DNA of 36,468 bases from RZZS01 sp964498755 (GCA_964498755.1 CAZCIB010000021.1:1-36468), one strand, 5' to 3'; shown: positions 8,695 through 16,305, counted from the stretch's first letter. The notes: a model not told the origin generated them from the sequence alone. Made by a program: numbers and translations.

Positions 8695-10593
8695 CTACAT
8701 CCAGCGTTCCCGCCACGACATATACATCAAGATACTCCATAATCTTGGCGCAAGGGAAACATCCCCCTTTTGAAAATCAGCAAATGACTTTTGAACAACG
8801 CCAACATTGAGACCAGAATCCCTTAGTTTCTTTTCATCCAAAAGGTCTCCTGCCCAGTCTCTGAGAGACCCGGACAGCCAGGCCGCAATTGGCACGCTGA
8901 ACCCCTGTTTTGGCCTGTCATACATGGAAACCGGGATATACTGACCCAGCGCTTCCCGTAAAATCCATTTGCCTTTACCGCCACGGATTTTCATGTGCAG
9001 CGGAATCCGCGCTGATAATTCCGCTATTCTTCGATCCAGCAGCGGAGCGCGACATTCCAAGGAAACGGCCATGGATGCCCGATCCAGCTTAACCAAGATA
9101 TTATCCGGTAGATAATTGCAGGCGTCATAAAACATCAACGCTTGCTCTATAGCCTTTGCTTCTTCATTGAGCCTGAAAGGCTTTAGAGGAGAAGTCTCCG
9201 ACATATAGCCCATGACCAGCTGCGCCTCAGCCGGCCAGCGGCTGACCATCCGGTCATAAAAAGAAAAAGCGGAATGGCTGCCGGCCAGATTCAAGGCTTT
9301 GTATATCTTGTAAGCGAGACCTGAAGATGTACTCATAAACCGTCCCGCTTCCGCAACAGACTTCAGAAAGGATTTTGGAAAAACTTCTGAGATTTTTTGT
9401 ATTTTTCTGGCCAGAAAATACCGCCTGTAGCCCCCGAACATCTCATCGCCGCCATCCCCTGAAAGAGCTACAGTGACGTGTTCACGCGCAAACCTTGAGA
9501 CCAGGTATGTTGGTATAATTGACTCATCGGCAAATGGCTCATCCTGGATATCTGACAGCATGGGTATGATGTCCCGCGCCGCCGTTTCATCCAGATAGAG
9601 TTCGTGATGTTCCGTACCCAGATGATTAGCGATTTTTGCCGCATGTTGCGCTTCATTGAAACGCTTCTCTTTAAAACCGATGGTGAAGGTTTTGACGGGC
9701 TTGTTAGAGAGTTCCTGCATAATGGCGACGACAAGAGAAGAATCAATGCCGCCCGAGAGAAATGCGCCAAGAGGAACGTCAGACACCATCCTTTCACCGA
9801 CGGCGTCAAGAAGCGTCTCTTTTAAGAGAGAAAGGGCTTCCTTTTCATCCGAGAGAGGCATATGCGCGCCCGTTCCGAAATAATCTGCGAGCTGCCAGTA
9901 GGGCTTAAACATTTGCGAGAGATCCTGACCATGCTGCAGCGAACTATCAATGCGGCAGGCATATCCCGGCAAAAGCTGCCAGAACCTCTTGTATATAGAT
10001 CGGGGCGCAGGAACCCAGCCATATCTCAGAAAGGCGTCCAGAGCTTCAGAATTTATATCCGCCTCAAATCCGGGGCATACCCTTAATGCCTTTAATTCAG
10101 AAGCGAACACGATTGACTTACCCGACCAGCCGACATAAAGGGGTTTTTTACCTAGCCGGTCTCTGGCAAGCAGCAGACTTTTTTCCTGCCGGTCCCAAAG
10201 CGCAAAAGCAAACATGCCGTTTAGCCTGTCGAGAGCCTTCTCGCCCCATTGCTCAAATGCGCCAAGCAATATCTCGGTGTCCGAAGCCCCCTCAAACATG
10301 CATCCCAGATCCTCAAGCTCTCTGCGCAAAGTTTTAAAATTGTAAATTTCGCCGTTATAACTGACGACATAACGACCCGATGAAGAGAGCTTGGGCTGCC
10401 GTCCTGACGGTGACAGATCTAGAATGGACAAGCGCTGGTGCGCCAGCGCGAGCGGGAAGTCTTTATCAAGCCAGACTCCCGAATCGTCCGGTCCCCGGTG
10501 GGCCAGATTATCCGCCATTTCTCTGGCAAGGGCGGAGATCTCGCGCGCATCAAGGCTTCCACTAAAGTCGATTAATCCAGCAATACCGCACAT
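8695..10593 (-). CDS. asnB: AsnB-type glutamine-dependent amidotransferase, copy 2
   Basis: 632-residue paralogue of the amidotransferase at 3332-5284 with the same two-domain plan. Cys2 is the glutaminase nucleophile. AHRGPDD (31-37), YNGEIYNF (79-86) and SDTEI (104-108) form the rest of that site. The synthetase PP-loop SGGIDSS is at 280-286, with ALSGDGGDEMFGGYRRY further on. The two copies differ throughout, so this is an old duplication or separate acquisition rather than a recent copy. It stands alone on its strand between a convergent methyltransferase and a divergent ABC gene, and should have its own promoter in the 170-base gap to the right. GAGGTGG and AAGGA lie just upstream of the ATG. 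It may make asparagine or amidate a sugar acid. Confidence 0.86.
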   Translation of the reverse strand: MCGIAGLIDFSGSLDAREISALAREMADNLAHRGPDDSGVWLDKDFPLALAHQRLSILDLSPSGRQPKLSSSGRYVVSYNGEIYNFKTLRRELEDLGCMFEGASDTEILLGAFEQWGEKALDRLNGMFAFALWDRQEKSLLLARDRLGKKPLYVGWSGKSIVFASELKALRVCPGFEADINSEALDAFLRYGWVPAPRSIYKRFWQLLPGYACRIDSSLQHGQDLSQMFKPYWQLADYFGTGAHMPLSDEKEALSLLKETLLDAVGERMVSDVPLGAFLSGGIDSSLVVAIMQELSNKPVKTFTIGFKEKRFNEAQHAAKIANHLGTEHHELYLDETAARDIIPMLSDIQDEPFADESIIPTYLVSRFAREHVTVALSGDGGDEMFGGYRRYFLARKIQKISEVFPKSFLKSVAEAGRFMSTSSGLAYKIYKALNLAGSHSAFSFYDRMVSRWPAEAQLVMGYMSETSPLKPFRLNEEAKAIEQALMFYDACNYLPDNILVKLDRASMAVSLECRAPLLDRRIAELSARIPLHMKIRGGKGKWILREALGQYIPVSMYDRPKQGFSVPIAAWLSGSLRDWAGDLLDEKKLRDSGLNVGVVQKSFADFQKGDVSLAPRLWSILMYMSWRERWM

Positions 10594-10734
10594 GTCCTTA
10601 TATCCACCTCATAACCGCAGAGCTTTTCCCGTTGCGTGCTGAAATCAAATGACGCATTGTTCCCCGACGGGGTTTATCTTGAACGCCAACAATATTTCAT
10701 CCCCGTTAAAGTGGAAAGACCGATCAAGCCGCTC

Positions 10735-10794
10735 ATGCCTGCAATTGTAAAAAAATACTGGGTTTGCTCTCTGGTCGGGAGAAAAGGACACTGA
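10735..10794 (+). other. Lost or frameshifted 5' end of the second ABC gene, with an A-AAA-AAA slip site
   Basis: An ATG at 10735 reads MPAIVKK and then runs out of frame to a TGA (10792-10794). Seven A residues (10749-10755) sit so that the two Lys codons form A AAA AAA, a classic -1 slippage heptamer. A shift back by one base there gives MPAIVKKILGLLSGREKR. This aligns without a gap to the start of the paralogue at 103-1875 (MIEISKKIWFLLAAEEKR). The true 5' end of the gene is therefore almost certainly here. Whether it is read by slippage, is a mutation or is a sequencing error in the homopolymer is open. Confidence 0.7.
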
Positions 10795-12332
10795 TCCTCC
10801 TCGGCTTGTTTATGATTTTCAACGCCTGTCTTGAAGTCGTCGGAATCGCTGCGGTAGCGCCCTTAATCGCGGTTATCACCAACCCGGAGAGCATCGACAC
10901 ACTGCCCTTTCTGAACGATCTCTACACGGCTATGGCCTTTGACAGCTCCAGGGAATTTTCCATTTTCCTTGGTGCGGCGGCCCTTGCAATCATTCTCGTA
11001 AGCAACGCTTCGATCCTGCTTACGAATTATTTTTCGATCCGCTACGCCAATAACCGTGAGTTTTCCATCGGCGCGCGCCTCCTTGGCGCATACCTGAACC
11101 AGCCTTATGTTTTTATATACCTGCTGATTAAGGCGCCGTTATACAGTCTCGGGAAACAAAACGTTACCCTGACAGGCGACAAGCTGCGGATTATCAATGA
11201 TTCGCTGCGTATCGTCAGGGACCTCAAAATGCTGGGAATTGAAAAGCTGTTTATGGGCCGTTTCGACAGGGCTGCGCGGGATTACTCTCGCGTTAAAACG
11301 CTTTCGGAAATTGCGGCGCTGGCTCCCCGCTATGTTATAGAAGTTTTCGCCCTTTCAGCGCTGATCACGGCGATGCTGTATCTTCTCATGAAAGAGCCGG
11401 ATGCAACGTCCATCCTTCCCTTACTGGGCATATACGCCTTTGCAAGCTACCGACTTATGCCGGCGCTGCAGATGATTTTTAACGCGCTTTCAAAAATACA
11501 GTTTTCAGCACATTCGCTCGATTTGATCGCAAACGAACTGCAAAGCCTCGAAAAACCGGAAAAGCGAATAAAAGAGCAAGAGGGGCCGGCACTAACGTTT
11601 GAAAAAGAGTTCGGATTGCGGGACATCCATTTCTCGTACAATTGCGAGGAATCTGTCCTTAAAGGAATTGACTTAAGCATTAGCAAAGGGCACAAGGTTG
11701 GGCTTATCGGCGGCAGCGGTGCGGGGAAAAGCACGCTTGTCGACGTTCTTGCCGGGCTAAGCCTCCCGAATTCCGGAGAGCTTTATCTTGATGGAACGGC
11801 TCTCCACCCTGAAATGCTGGCACGATGGCGCAAATGCATTTCCTATGTTTCCCAGAACGTTTACCTGCTCGACGACACGGTCGACATGAACATTGCCCTG
11901 ACAGGCGATGAAACTGAGATTGATAAAGAACGCGCAGGACTTGCCCGCAGACTTGCGCTCGTCGACGAATTCCTGTCGGTCATGAACGAAACGCCGGAAC
12001 TCGTCGTCGGCGAAAACGGCGCGCGAATCAGCGGCGGCCAGCGTCAGCGCATTGGGATCGCCCGCGCTTTGTATCAGAACAGGCCTATTCTGATTCTGGA
12101 CGAAGCCACCAGCGCGCTTGATCAGGAGACGGAAAAAAGACTGCTGAAGAATATCGAATCCCTAGGCAAGACAATGCTGATCATCACGCACAGGGTAGAA
12201 ACACTCTCGTTCTGCGAAGAGATTTACGTTCTTTTGAACGGGAAGGTCGTCGACAAGGGCCCTTACACCGAACTGGAAAGACGTTCCGAGGCTTTTATCA
12301 GGCTTTTAAACGAGACCGGAAGAGCGACCTAA
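10764..12332 (+). CDS. Second PglK-like ABC protein, frameshifted at the 5' end and lacking two membrane helices
   Basis: 522 residues are open from a TTG codon, but homology to the ABC protein at 103-1875 continues upstream of it in another frame (see 10735-10794). The ATPase half looks intact: Walker A GGSGAGKST at 316-324, ISGGQ at 422-426, Walker B ILILDEATSALD and a switch His in ITHR. The membrane half is short. After LNQPYVF (111-117) the sequence jumps to the equivalent of paralogue residue 193 or so, skipping about 66 residues that hold helices 3 and 4. With four helices it should not form a normal exporter. It may be a decaying duplicate, or retain only ATPase function. It diverges from asnB copy 2, and its stop overlaps that of the convergent hydrolase gene. 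Confidence 0.75.
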   Translation: MLSGREKRTLILLGLFMIFNACLEVVGIAAVAPLIAVITNPESIDTLPFLNDLYTAMAFDSSREFSIFLGAAALAIILVSNASILLTNYFSIRYANNREFSIGARLLGAYLNQPYVFIYLLIKAPLYSLGKQNVTLTGDKLRIINDSLRIVRDLKMLGIEKLFMGRFDRAARDYSRVKTLSEIAALAPRYVIEVFALSALITAMLYLLMKEPDATSILPLLGIYAFASYRLMPALQMIFNALSKIQFSAHSLDLIANELQSLEKPEKRIKEQEGPALTFEKEFGLRDIHFSYNCEESVLKGIDLSISKGHKVGLIGGSGAGKSTLVDVLAGLSLPNSGELYLDGTALHPEMLARWRKCISYVSQNVYLLDDTVDMNIALTGDETEIDKERAGLARRLALVDEFLSVMNETPELVVGENGARISGGQRQRIGIARALYQNRPILILDEATSALDQETEKRLLKNIESLGKTMLIITHRVETLSFCEEIYVLLNGKVVDKGPYTELERRSEAFIRLLNETGRAT

Positions 12333-13231
12333 AACAACTCCTGCAGCATGCACCTTGCCGAGCCGCCGCCGTATTGTTCAATCGTCGGCAGGGGGGCGTG
12401 GATGATTTTGGAAACGCGATTAAGGTATTGTTCGCGCTGATCTTCGCGCAACGACTCATACGCGCTGTCCGACATCACGAGGTATTTTTCTCCGTCCTTG
12501 CCGAGGACTTCCAGCGCGTTGCCGGCGAAGGCGCGCATCTGCTCTTTCGTGAGTTCAATGACGTCACGCGATTCGCGTAAAGAGCGCAAAACACTCTCGC
12601 GGTAATCGTCCAGCAGGCTCTCCGCGCATATCCCGGCGAAATCCGTGCCGATATGCATCACTACGTCCGTATGATAAACGGGCTTGCCGTTATGGCCGCG
12701 CGTTTCAAAAATCACGGGCCTGAAACTATTCTCCTCGCACCACGCGCGCGCCAGACCCTCATCCACGCGCGGCGAGAGCGCGACGTAGGCGATGCGGTTC
12801 AACCGGTCAAGCCAGAGCGCGCTTGAGCTTTCCAGAAACCGGCCCTCGTTCTCATGCGCGCTGTAATCCTTGCGCAGGGAATAATGCCGCTCCAGCCAGG
12901 CGATTTCATGCGCCGTGCGCTCTTTGCGGCGGTTCTCGTTCATCATCGGGTACAGCGAATACGTGCGGTCCGGATGCGTCATGAACCAGTTCGGAAAGAT
13001 GTGATCCGGGCATTCTTTGATGCCTTTGGCGGTCGTCACGAAAACGCCATGTTCGATCAGCAGGTCGCGGAAAGCGCGGAACTCGGCAAGCGCCTTTTTA
13101 AAGATATCCGCGTGGGCGGCCCTGTCCGGCTCCTGATAATTATTGGTTTCGAGCGTTTCCGGATTCGCATAGAACACGGCGGGCTCGACGAGATAGAGAT
13201 GATTTGTAGATTGCCTGGGTTCTGTACTCAT
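12329..13231 (-). CDS. ctlX: CtlX-like amidinotransferase-fold hydrolase (arginine/citrulline-related)
   Basis: 300-residue member of the guanidino-group-modifying superfamily (arginine deiminase and amidinotransferase fold). The expected catalytic elements are visible: Asp76 in CPDHIFPNWF, a Glu in GRFLESSS (about 134), His187 in VYHTDVVMHIG, and the nucleophile Cys294 in GGGSARCM next to the C-terminus. Length and the conserved GGGSARC end match proteins annotated as citrulline-utilisation hydrolase CtlX. The exact substrate is not established by sequence. No signal peptide is seen. Its start is 9 bases after the vapC stop on the same strand, so it may be transcribed from the vapBC promoter. 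Its stop overlaps the stop of the convergent ABC gene. The ribosome site is weak. Confidence 0.75.
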   Translation of the reverse strand: MSTEPRQSTNHLYLVEPAVFYANPETLETNNYQEPDRAAHADIFKKALAEFRAFRDLLIEHGVFVTTAKGIKECPDHIFPNWFMTHPDRTYSLYPMMNENRRKERTAHEIAWLERHYSLRKDYSAHENEGRFLESSSALWLDRLNRIAYVALSPRVDEGLARAWCEENSFRPVIFETRGHNGKPVYHTDVVMHIGTDFAGICAESLLDDYRESVLRSLRESRDVIELTKEQMRAFAGNALEVLGKDGEKYLVMSDSAYESLREDQREQYLNRVSKIIHAPLPTIEQYGGGSARCMLQELF

Positions 13232-13240
13232 CGCGGGAGT

Positions 13241-13642
13241 TTACTGTTCAAAATCCGCAACTTCAATATCGGTGAGCTGAAAATCCGTGCCTTTGAACAG
13301 CAAAGGCTCCTCCAGCTCTTTGGCCAGCGCATAGGCGAAACAGTCGCCGTAATTGAGTTTCGCCGGATGATTGCCTTTGCCGTACTCGAGATACGCCCGG
13401 CTTGCGATTTTCGCTTGTTTATGAGACACGGGAACCGTTTTGATGCGGTACTTGTCGAGCAAAGAGTCCAAAAATTCCAACCCGCGCGGTCCGCTACGTT
13501 TCTGCAAGACGATTGCAGCCTCAAGATAGTTCGCAGCCGATATTCTTTTCTTCAGATTTTTTCCATTCAGGAAGTCAACATAATATTCTGTTTCAGGCTC
13601 GAACGTCAGGACACAGACAATAACCGAGGTATCGACAATCAT
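13241..13642 (-). CDS. vapC: VapC-type PIN-domain ribonuclease toxin
   Basis: 133-residue PIN-domain protein, the toxin of a type II toxin-antitoxin pair, normally a magnesium-dependent RNase acting on tRNA or rRNA. The acidic active-site residues are visible: Asp4 (MIVDTS), Glu41 (AANYLEA), Asp100 (NYGDCFAYALA) and Asp120 (FKGTDF). The C-terminal stretch NYGDCFAYALAKELEEPLLFKGTDF resembles the VapC28/VapC30 type. Its ATG overlaps the vapB stop by four bases, the usual coupled arrangement. It looks intact. The target RNA cannot be deduced. The CtlX-like gene follows after only 9 bases. Confidence 0.88.
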   Translation of the reverse strand: MIVDTSVIVCVLTFEPETEYYVDFLNGKNLKKRISAANYLEAAIVLQKRSGPRGLEFLDSLLDKYRIKTVPVSHKQAKIASRAYLEYGKGNHPAKLNYGDCFAYALAKELEEPLLFKGTDFQLTDIEVADFEQ

Positions 13643-13911
13643 ACCGGAAGCCCGTCTTCGTCATACAGCTCTTCCTGCATGCTCTGGCTGGTGGTATGCG
13701 GGTCGGCTGCCCTGATCAGCTCTGCCGATCTGCGGCAGATATCAAGAATTTCCTTGCGGCGCCTCTCCCGCGCCGCTTCTTCTTTCTTCCGCGCTTTCGC
13801 AACCTGCTCGCGCAACGCCACGACAACCGCCTGCGTCATGCTGGATCCGGTCAGTTCCGCCAGCTCCGCCGCCAGTCTGTGCGCTTCCTCGTTCTTGATG
13901 TTCAGGCTCAT
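13639..13911 (-). CDS. vapB: VapB-type antitoxin
   Basis: 90-residue antitoxin of the PSK/Rv0623 family. Residues 1-38 form the ribbon-helix-helix DNA-binding part (MSLNIKNEEAHRLAAELAEL, then GSSMTQAVVVALREQ). This is followed by a long charged helix (39-67) and a flexible acidic tail ending DEDGLPV that would bind and block VapC. It lies directly upstream of vapC with a 4-base overlap. GGTGG precedes the ATG. It diverges from nrdD, so its autoregulatory site and the nrdD control region share the same 237-base gap. Confidence 0.85.
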   Translation of the reverse strand: MSLNIKNEEAHRLAAELAELTGSSMTQAVVVALREQVAKARKKEEAARERRRKEILDICRRSAELIRAADPHTTSQSMQEELYDEDGLPV

Positions 13912-13930
13912 TTTTCCACCATCATGATTT

Positions 13931-13956
13931 ATTCTACCTTAATTATAAATTCTACC
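13931..13956 (-). promoter_or_regulatory. Probable vapBC promoter and autoregulatory repeat
   Basis: On the minus strand a perfect TATAAT (13947-13942) lies about 30 bases before the vapB ATG. Two direct copies of GGTAGAAT (complement of 13931-13938 and 13949-13956), 18 bases apart, bracket it. Direct or inverted repeats over the -10 box are typical for VapBC operators. No strong -35 box is visible. Confidence 0.45.
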
Positions 13957-14001
13957 ATAGCGCCGAAAGGAAGAAAAATCTTTTGTCGCCTCAAGAAGGG
14001 G

Positions 14002-14018
14002 TGCGACAATTTGTCGCA
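14002..14018. promoter_or_regulatory. Perfect palindrome TGCGACAA-T-TTGTCGCA in the nrdD upstream region
   Basis: Two perfect 8-base arms surround one base. A third TTGTCGC copy lies at 13984-13990. It is about 20 bases upstream of the TTGACA-like -35 and the NrdR box. I do not recognise the regulator. It is not an FNR site (TTGAT-N4-ATCAA). Confidence 0.45.
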
Positions 14019-14039
14019 TTGCGTTCCCTGCGCCCTTTG

Positions 14040-14055
14040 ACACTATATATGGTGT
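14040..14055 (+). promoter_or_regulatory. NrdR box upstream of nrdD
   Basis: ACACTATATATGGTGT matches the NrdR consensus (ACACwATATATwGTGT) almost perfectly. It overlaps a TTGACA -35 hexamer (14037-14042), so bound NrdR would block RNA polymerase. NrdR is the ATP/dATP-sensing repressor of ribonucleotide reductase genes. A second box, common elsewhere, was not found. Confidence 0.8.
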
Positions 14056-14066
14056 GTGCTTCAAAG

Positions 14067-14121
14067 TTATCCACACAACATCCAGTAAATCTTCCCGGAT
14101 TTATTCCCAGGCTTATACACA
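14067..14121 (+). promoter_or_regulatory. Two consensus DnaA boxes in the nrdD leader
   Basis: TTATCCACA (14067-14075) and TTATACACA (14113-14121) both fit TTATNCACA exactly, in the same orientation and 46 bases apart start to start. TTATTCCCA (14101-14109) fits with one mismatch. In Escherichia coli DnaA binds the nrdAB promoter; a similar link to replication here is inference. Confidence 0.6.
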
Positions 14122-14148
14122 ACGATAAAAAGAAAAGAGGACTTCATC

Positions 14149-16305
14149 ATGCCGTCTCACGACACGCCATCCGCCGCCGTTCCCGCAGCTGTCTGCTATA
14201 CGCCGCCCGCAACCGTCATTCGCCGCAACGGCGAGCCTGCGTCTTTCGACCCGTCGCGAATCACAAAAGCGATTGAGCGCGCCGGAACCGCGACCCGCGC
14301 CTTTGACCGCGCCGAAGCGGAACGGCTGTGCGAAATGGCCTGTTTTATCCTCTCGCGCACAGGCGAACCGGAACGGACCATTGAAGAGATTCAGGACGTC
14401 GTCGAACAGACGCTGATCAAGGAAGGCTACGTCGATACGGCTAGAGCCTATATCCGCTACAGAGAGAGAAGACGCGCCGAACGCGCGGACAACGCCGTTC
14501 TGGTCGACGTGCAAAAATCCATCGGCGAATATATCGATCAGGCCGACTGGCGCGTCAACGCCAACGCGAATCAGGGCTATTCCCTCGGCGGGCTGATCCT
14601 CAACAGCTCCGGCAAGATGACCGCGAATTACTGGCTCTCCCACGTCTACCCCGACGAAATCGGGCAGGCGCACCGGGACGGCGATTTTTATATCCATGAC
14701 CTCGACATGCTCGCCGGGTATTGCGCGGGCTGGTCTTTACGCACGCTGCTGGAAACCGGCTTCAACGGCGTGCCGGGCAAGGTCGAATCGGCTCCGCCGA
14801 AACACCTCTCCACCGCGCTCGGACAGATGGTCAATTTCCTCGGAACGCTGCAAAACGAATGGGCGGGCGCGCAGGCGTTCTCATCCGTTGACACCTATCT
14901 CGCAGCCTTCGTTAAAAAAGACGGCCTCGCATACGAAACCGTGCGGCAGGACATGCAGGAATTTATCTATAACCTCAACGTTCCTTCCAGATGGGGCACG
15001 CAGACGCCGTTCACCAACCTGACCTTCGACTGGACCTGCCCGAAGGATCTCGCGCCGCAGATCCCGCGCATCGGCGGCAAGGACTGCGACTTCACCTATG
15101 GCGAATTGCAGGACGAAATGGACATGATCAACCGCGCCTATATCGAGGTCATGACCGAGGGCGACCGCTCTGGCCGGGTGTTCACCTTCCCGATCCCGAC
15201 ATACAACATTACAAAGGATTTCCCGTGGGAATCGGACAACGCGAAACGCCTGTTCGCGATGACGGCGAAATACGGCCTGCCCTACTTCCAGAACTTCATC
15301 AATTCGGACATGGACCCGGGCGACGTGCGCTCGATGTGCTGCCGCTTGCAACTCGACTTAAGAGAGCTGCAAAAACGCGGCAACGGGCTCTTTGGTTCTG
15401 CTGAGCAGACCGGCTCCATCGGCGTGGTCACGATCAATTGCGGGCGTCTCGGTTATCTCTATAAAGGCGACGAATCCGCGCTGATCGAAAAGCTCGATTA
15501 CCTGATGACGCTCGCGCGCAATTCGCTCGAGATGAAACGCAAGACAATCCAGAACCATATCAATAAAGGCCTGTATCCCTATACCCGCCACTATCTTGGC
15601 TCCCTGCGCAATCATTTCAGCACAATAGGCGTCAACGGCGTCAACGAAATGGTGCGCAACTTCTTTAACGACGCGCACGACATTACGACCGGAGAAGGCA
15701 AGGCGCTCGCCGCCCGCATGCTGGATCATATCCGCGCGCGCATGGTGGAATACCAGGAAGAAACCGGCCATCTCTATAACCTCGAGGCGACTCCGGCGGA
15801 AGGCTGCACATACAGGCTTGCCAAAGAAGATAAAAAGCGCTGGCCGGATATCCTGCAGGCGGGAACGGAAAACGCGCCGTACTATACCAACTCCTCTCAG
15901 CTTCCTGTCGGATACACCGATGATCCGTTCGAAGCCCTCGATCACCAGGAAGAACTCCAGACCAAGTATACGGGCGGCACGGTCCTGCACCTTTATATGG
16001 GCGAGCGCATCTCCAACGAAGACTCCTGCGCGAAGCTGGTGAAAACGGTTCTGAGCAATTACCGCCTGCCTTATATCACGATCACGCCGACATTCTCGAT
16101 CTGCCCGGAGCACGGCTATATCAACGGCGAGGTCTGCTCTTGCCCGACCTGCGGCGGCGATACCGAAGTCTGGACCCGCGTCATGGGCTATCACCGCCCC
16201 GTGCAATCCTTCAACAAGGGCAAGAAGAGCGAGCATAAAGAGCGGAGGCATTTCAGTGAGTTACAAGTTGCAAGAAGCGAGTTACAAGATGCAGGACAAT
16301 CTTGA
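14149..16305 (+). CDS. nrdD: Anaerobic (class III) ribonucleoside-triphosphate reductase
   Basis: 718-residue glycyl-radical enzyme reducing ribonucleoside triphosphates to deoxynucleotides without oxygen. The N-terminus holds an ATP-cone allosteric domain (from about residue 22, VIRRNGEPASFDPSRITKAI, to about 110). The barrel has the active-site CCR motif (C397-C398). A C-terminal Cys cluster (C652, C663, C665, C668) binds the structural zinc, and the radical glycine is G680 in RVMGYHRP. The normal end of the family is near ERRHF; the last 15 or so residues are encoded by repeat DNA that also overlaps nrdG. AGAGGA lies 7 bases before the ATG. NrdR and DnaA boxes lie upstream. It is paired with the activase nrdG and overlaps it by 50 bases. 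Confidence 0.95.
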   Translation: MPSHDTPSAAVPAAVCYTPPATVIRRNGEPASFDPSRITKAIERAGTATRAFDRAEAERLCEMACFILSRTGEPERTIEEIQDVVEQTLIKEGYVDTARAYIRYRERRRAERADNAVLVDVQKSIGEYIDQADWRVNANANQGYSLGGLILNSSGKMTANYWLSHVYPDEIGQAHRDGDFYIHDLDMLAGYCAGWSLRTLLETGFNGVPGKVESAPPKHLSTALGQMVNFLGTLQNEWAGAQAFSSVDTYLAAFVKKDGLAYETVRQDMQEFIYNLNVPSRWGTQTPFTNLTFDWTCPKDLAPQIPRIGGKDCDFTYGELQDEMDMINRAYIEVMTEGDRSGRVFTFPIPTYNITKDFPWESDNAKRLFAMTAKYGLPYFQNFINSDMDPGDVRSMCCRLQLDLRELQKRGNGLFGSAEQTGSIGVVTINCGRLGYLYKGDESALIEKLDYLMTLARNSLEMKRKTIQNHINKGLYPYTRHYLGSLRNHFSTIGVNGVNEMVRNFFNDAHDITTGEGKALAARMLDHIRARMVEYQEETGHLYNLEATPAEGCTYRLAKEDKKRWPDILQAGTENAPYYTNSSQLPVGYTDDPFEALDHQEELQTKYTGGTVLHLYMGERISNEDSCAKLVKTVLSNYRLPYITITPTFSICPEHGYINGEVCSCPTCGGDTEVWTRVMGYHRPVQSFNKGKKSEHKERRHFSELQVARSELQDAGQS

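Noticed and set aside
10764..10766. TTG as the natural start of the second ABC gene
   Set aside because: Homology to the paralogue continues ten residues further upstream, in a register reachable only by a -1 shift from the ATG at 10735, so the TTG merely follows the frame break.
12854..13927. 357-codon plus-strand frame opposite ctlX and vapBC
   Set aside because: It is antisense to three genes with clear catalytic motifs and has no family resemblance of its own.
14067..14121. DnaA boxes considered as a replication origin
   Set aside because: There are only two perfect boxes in a short promoter, with no AT-rich unwinding region and no dnaA, dnaN or other origin-type neighbours; a regulatory role at nrdD fits better.
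14040..14148. Search for a second NrdR box downstream of the first
   Set aside because: No second sequence near the ACACwATATATwGTGT consensus was found in the leader.
15358..16251. 297-codon minus-strand frame opposite nrdD
   Set aside because: It is a shadow of the NrdD barrel coding sequence with no independent evidence.
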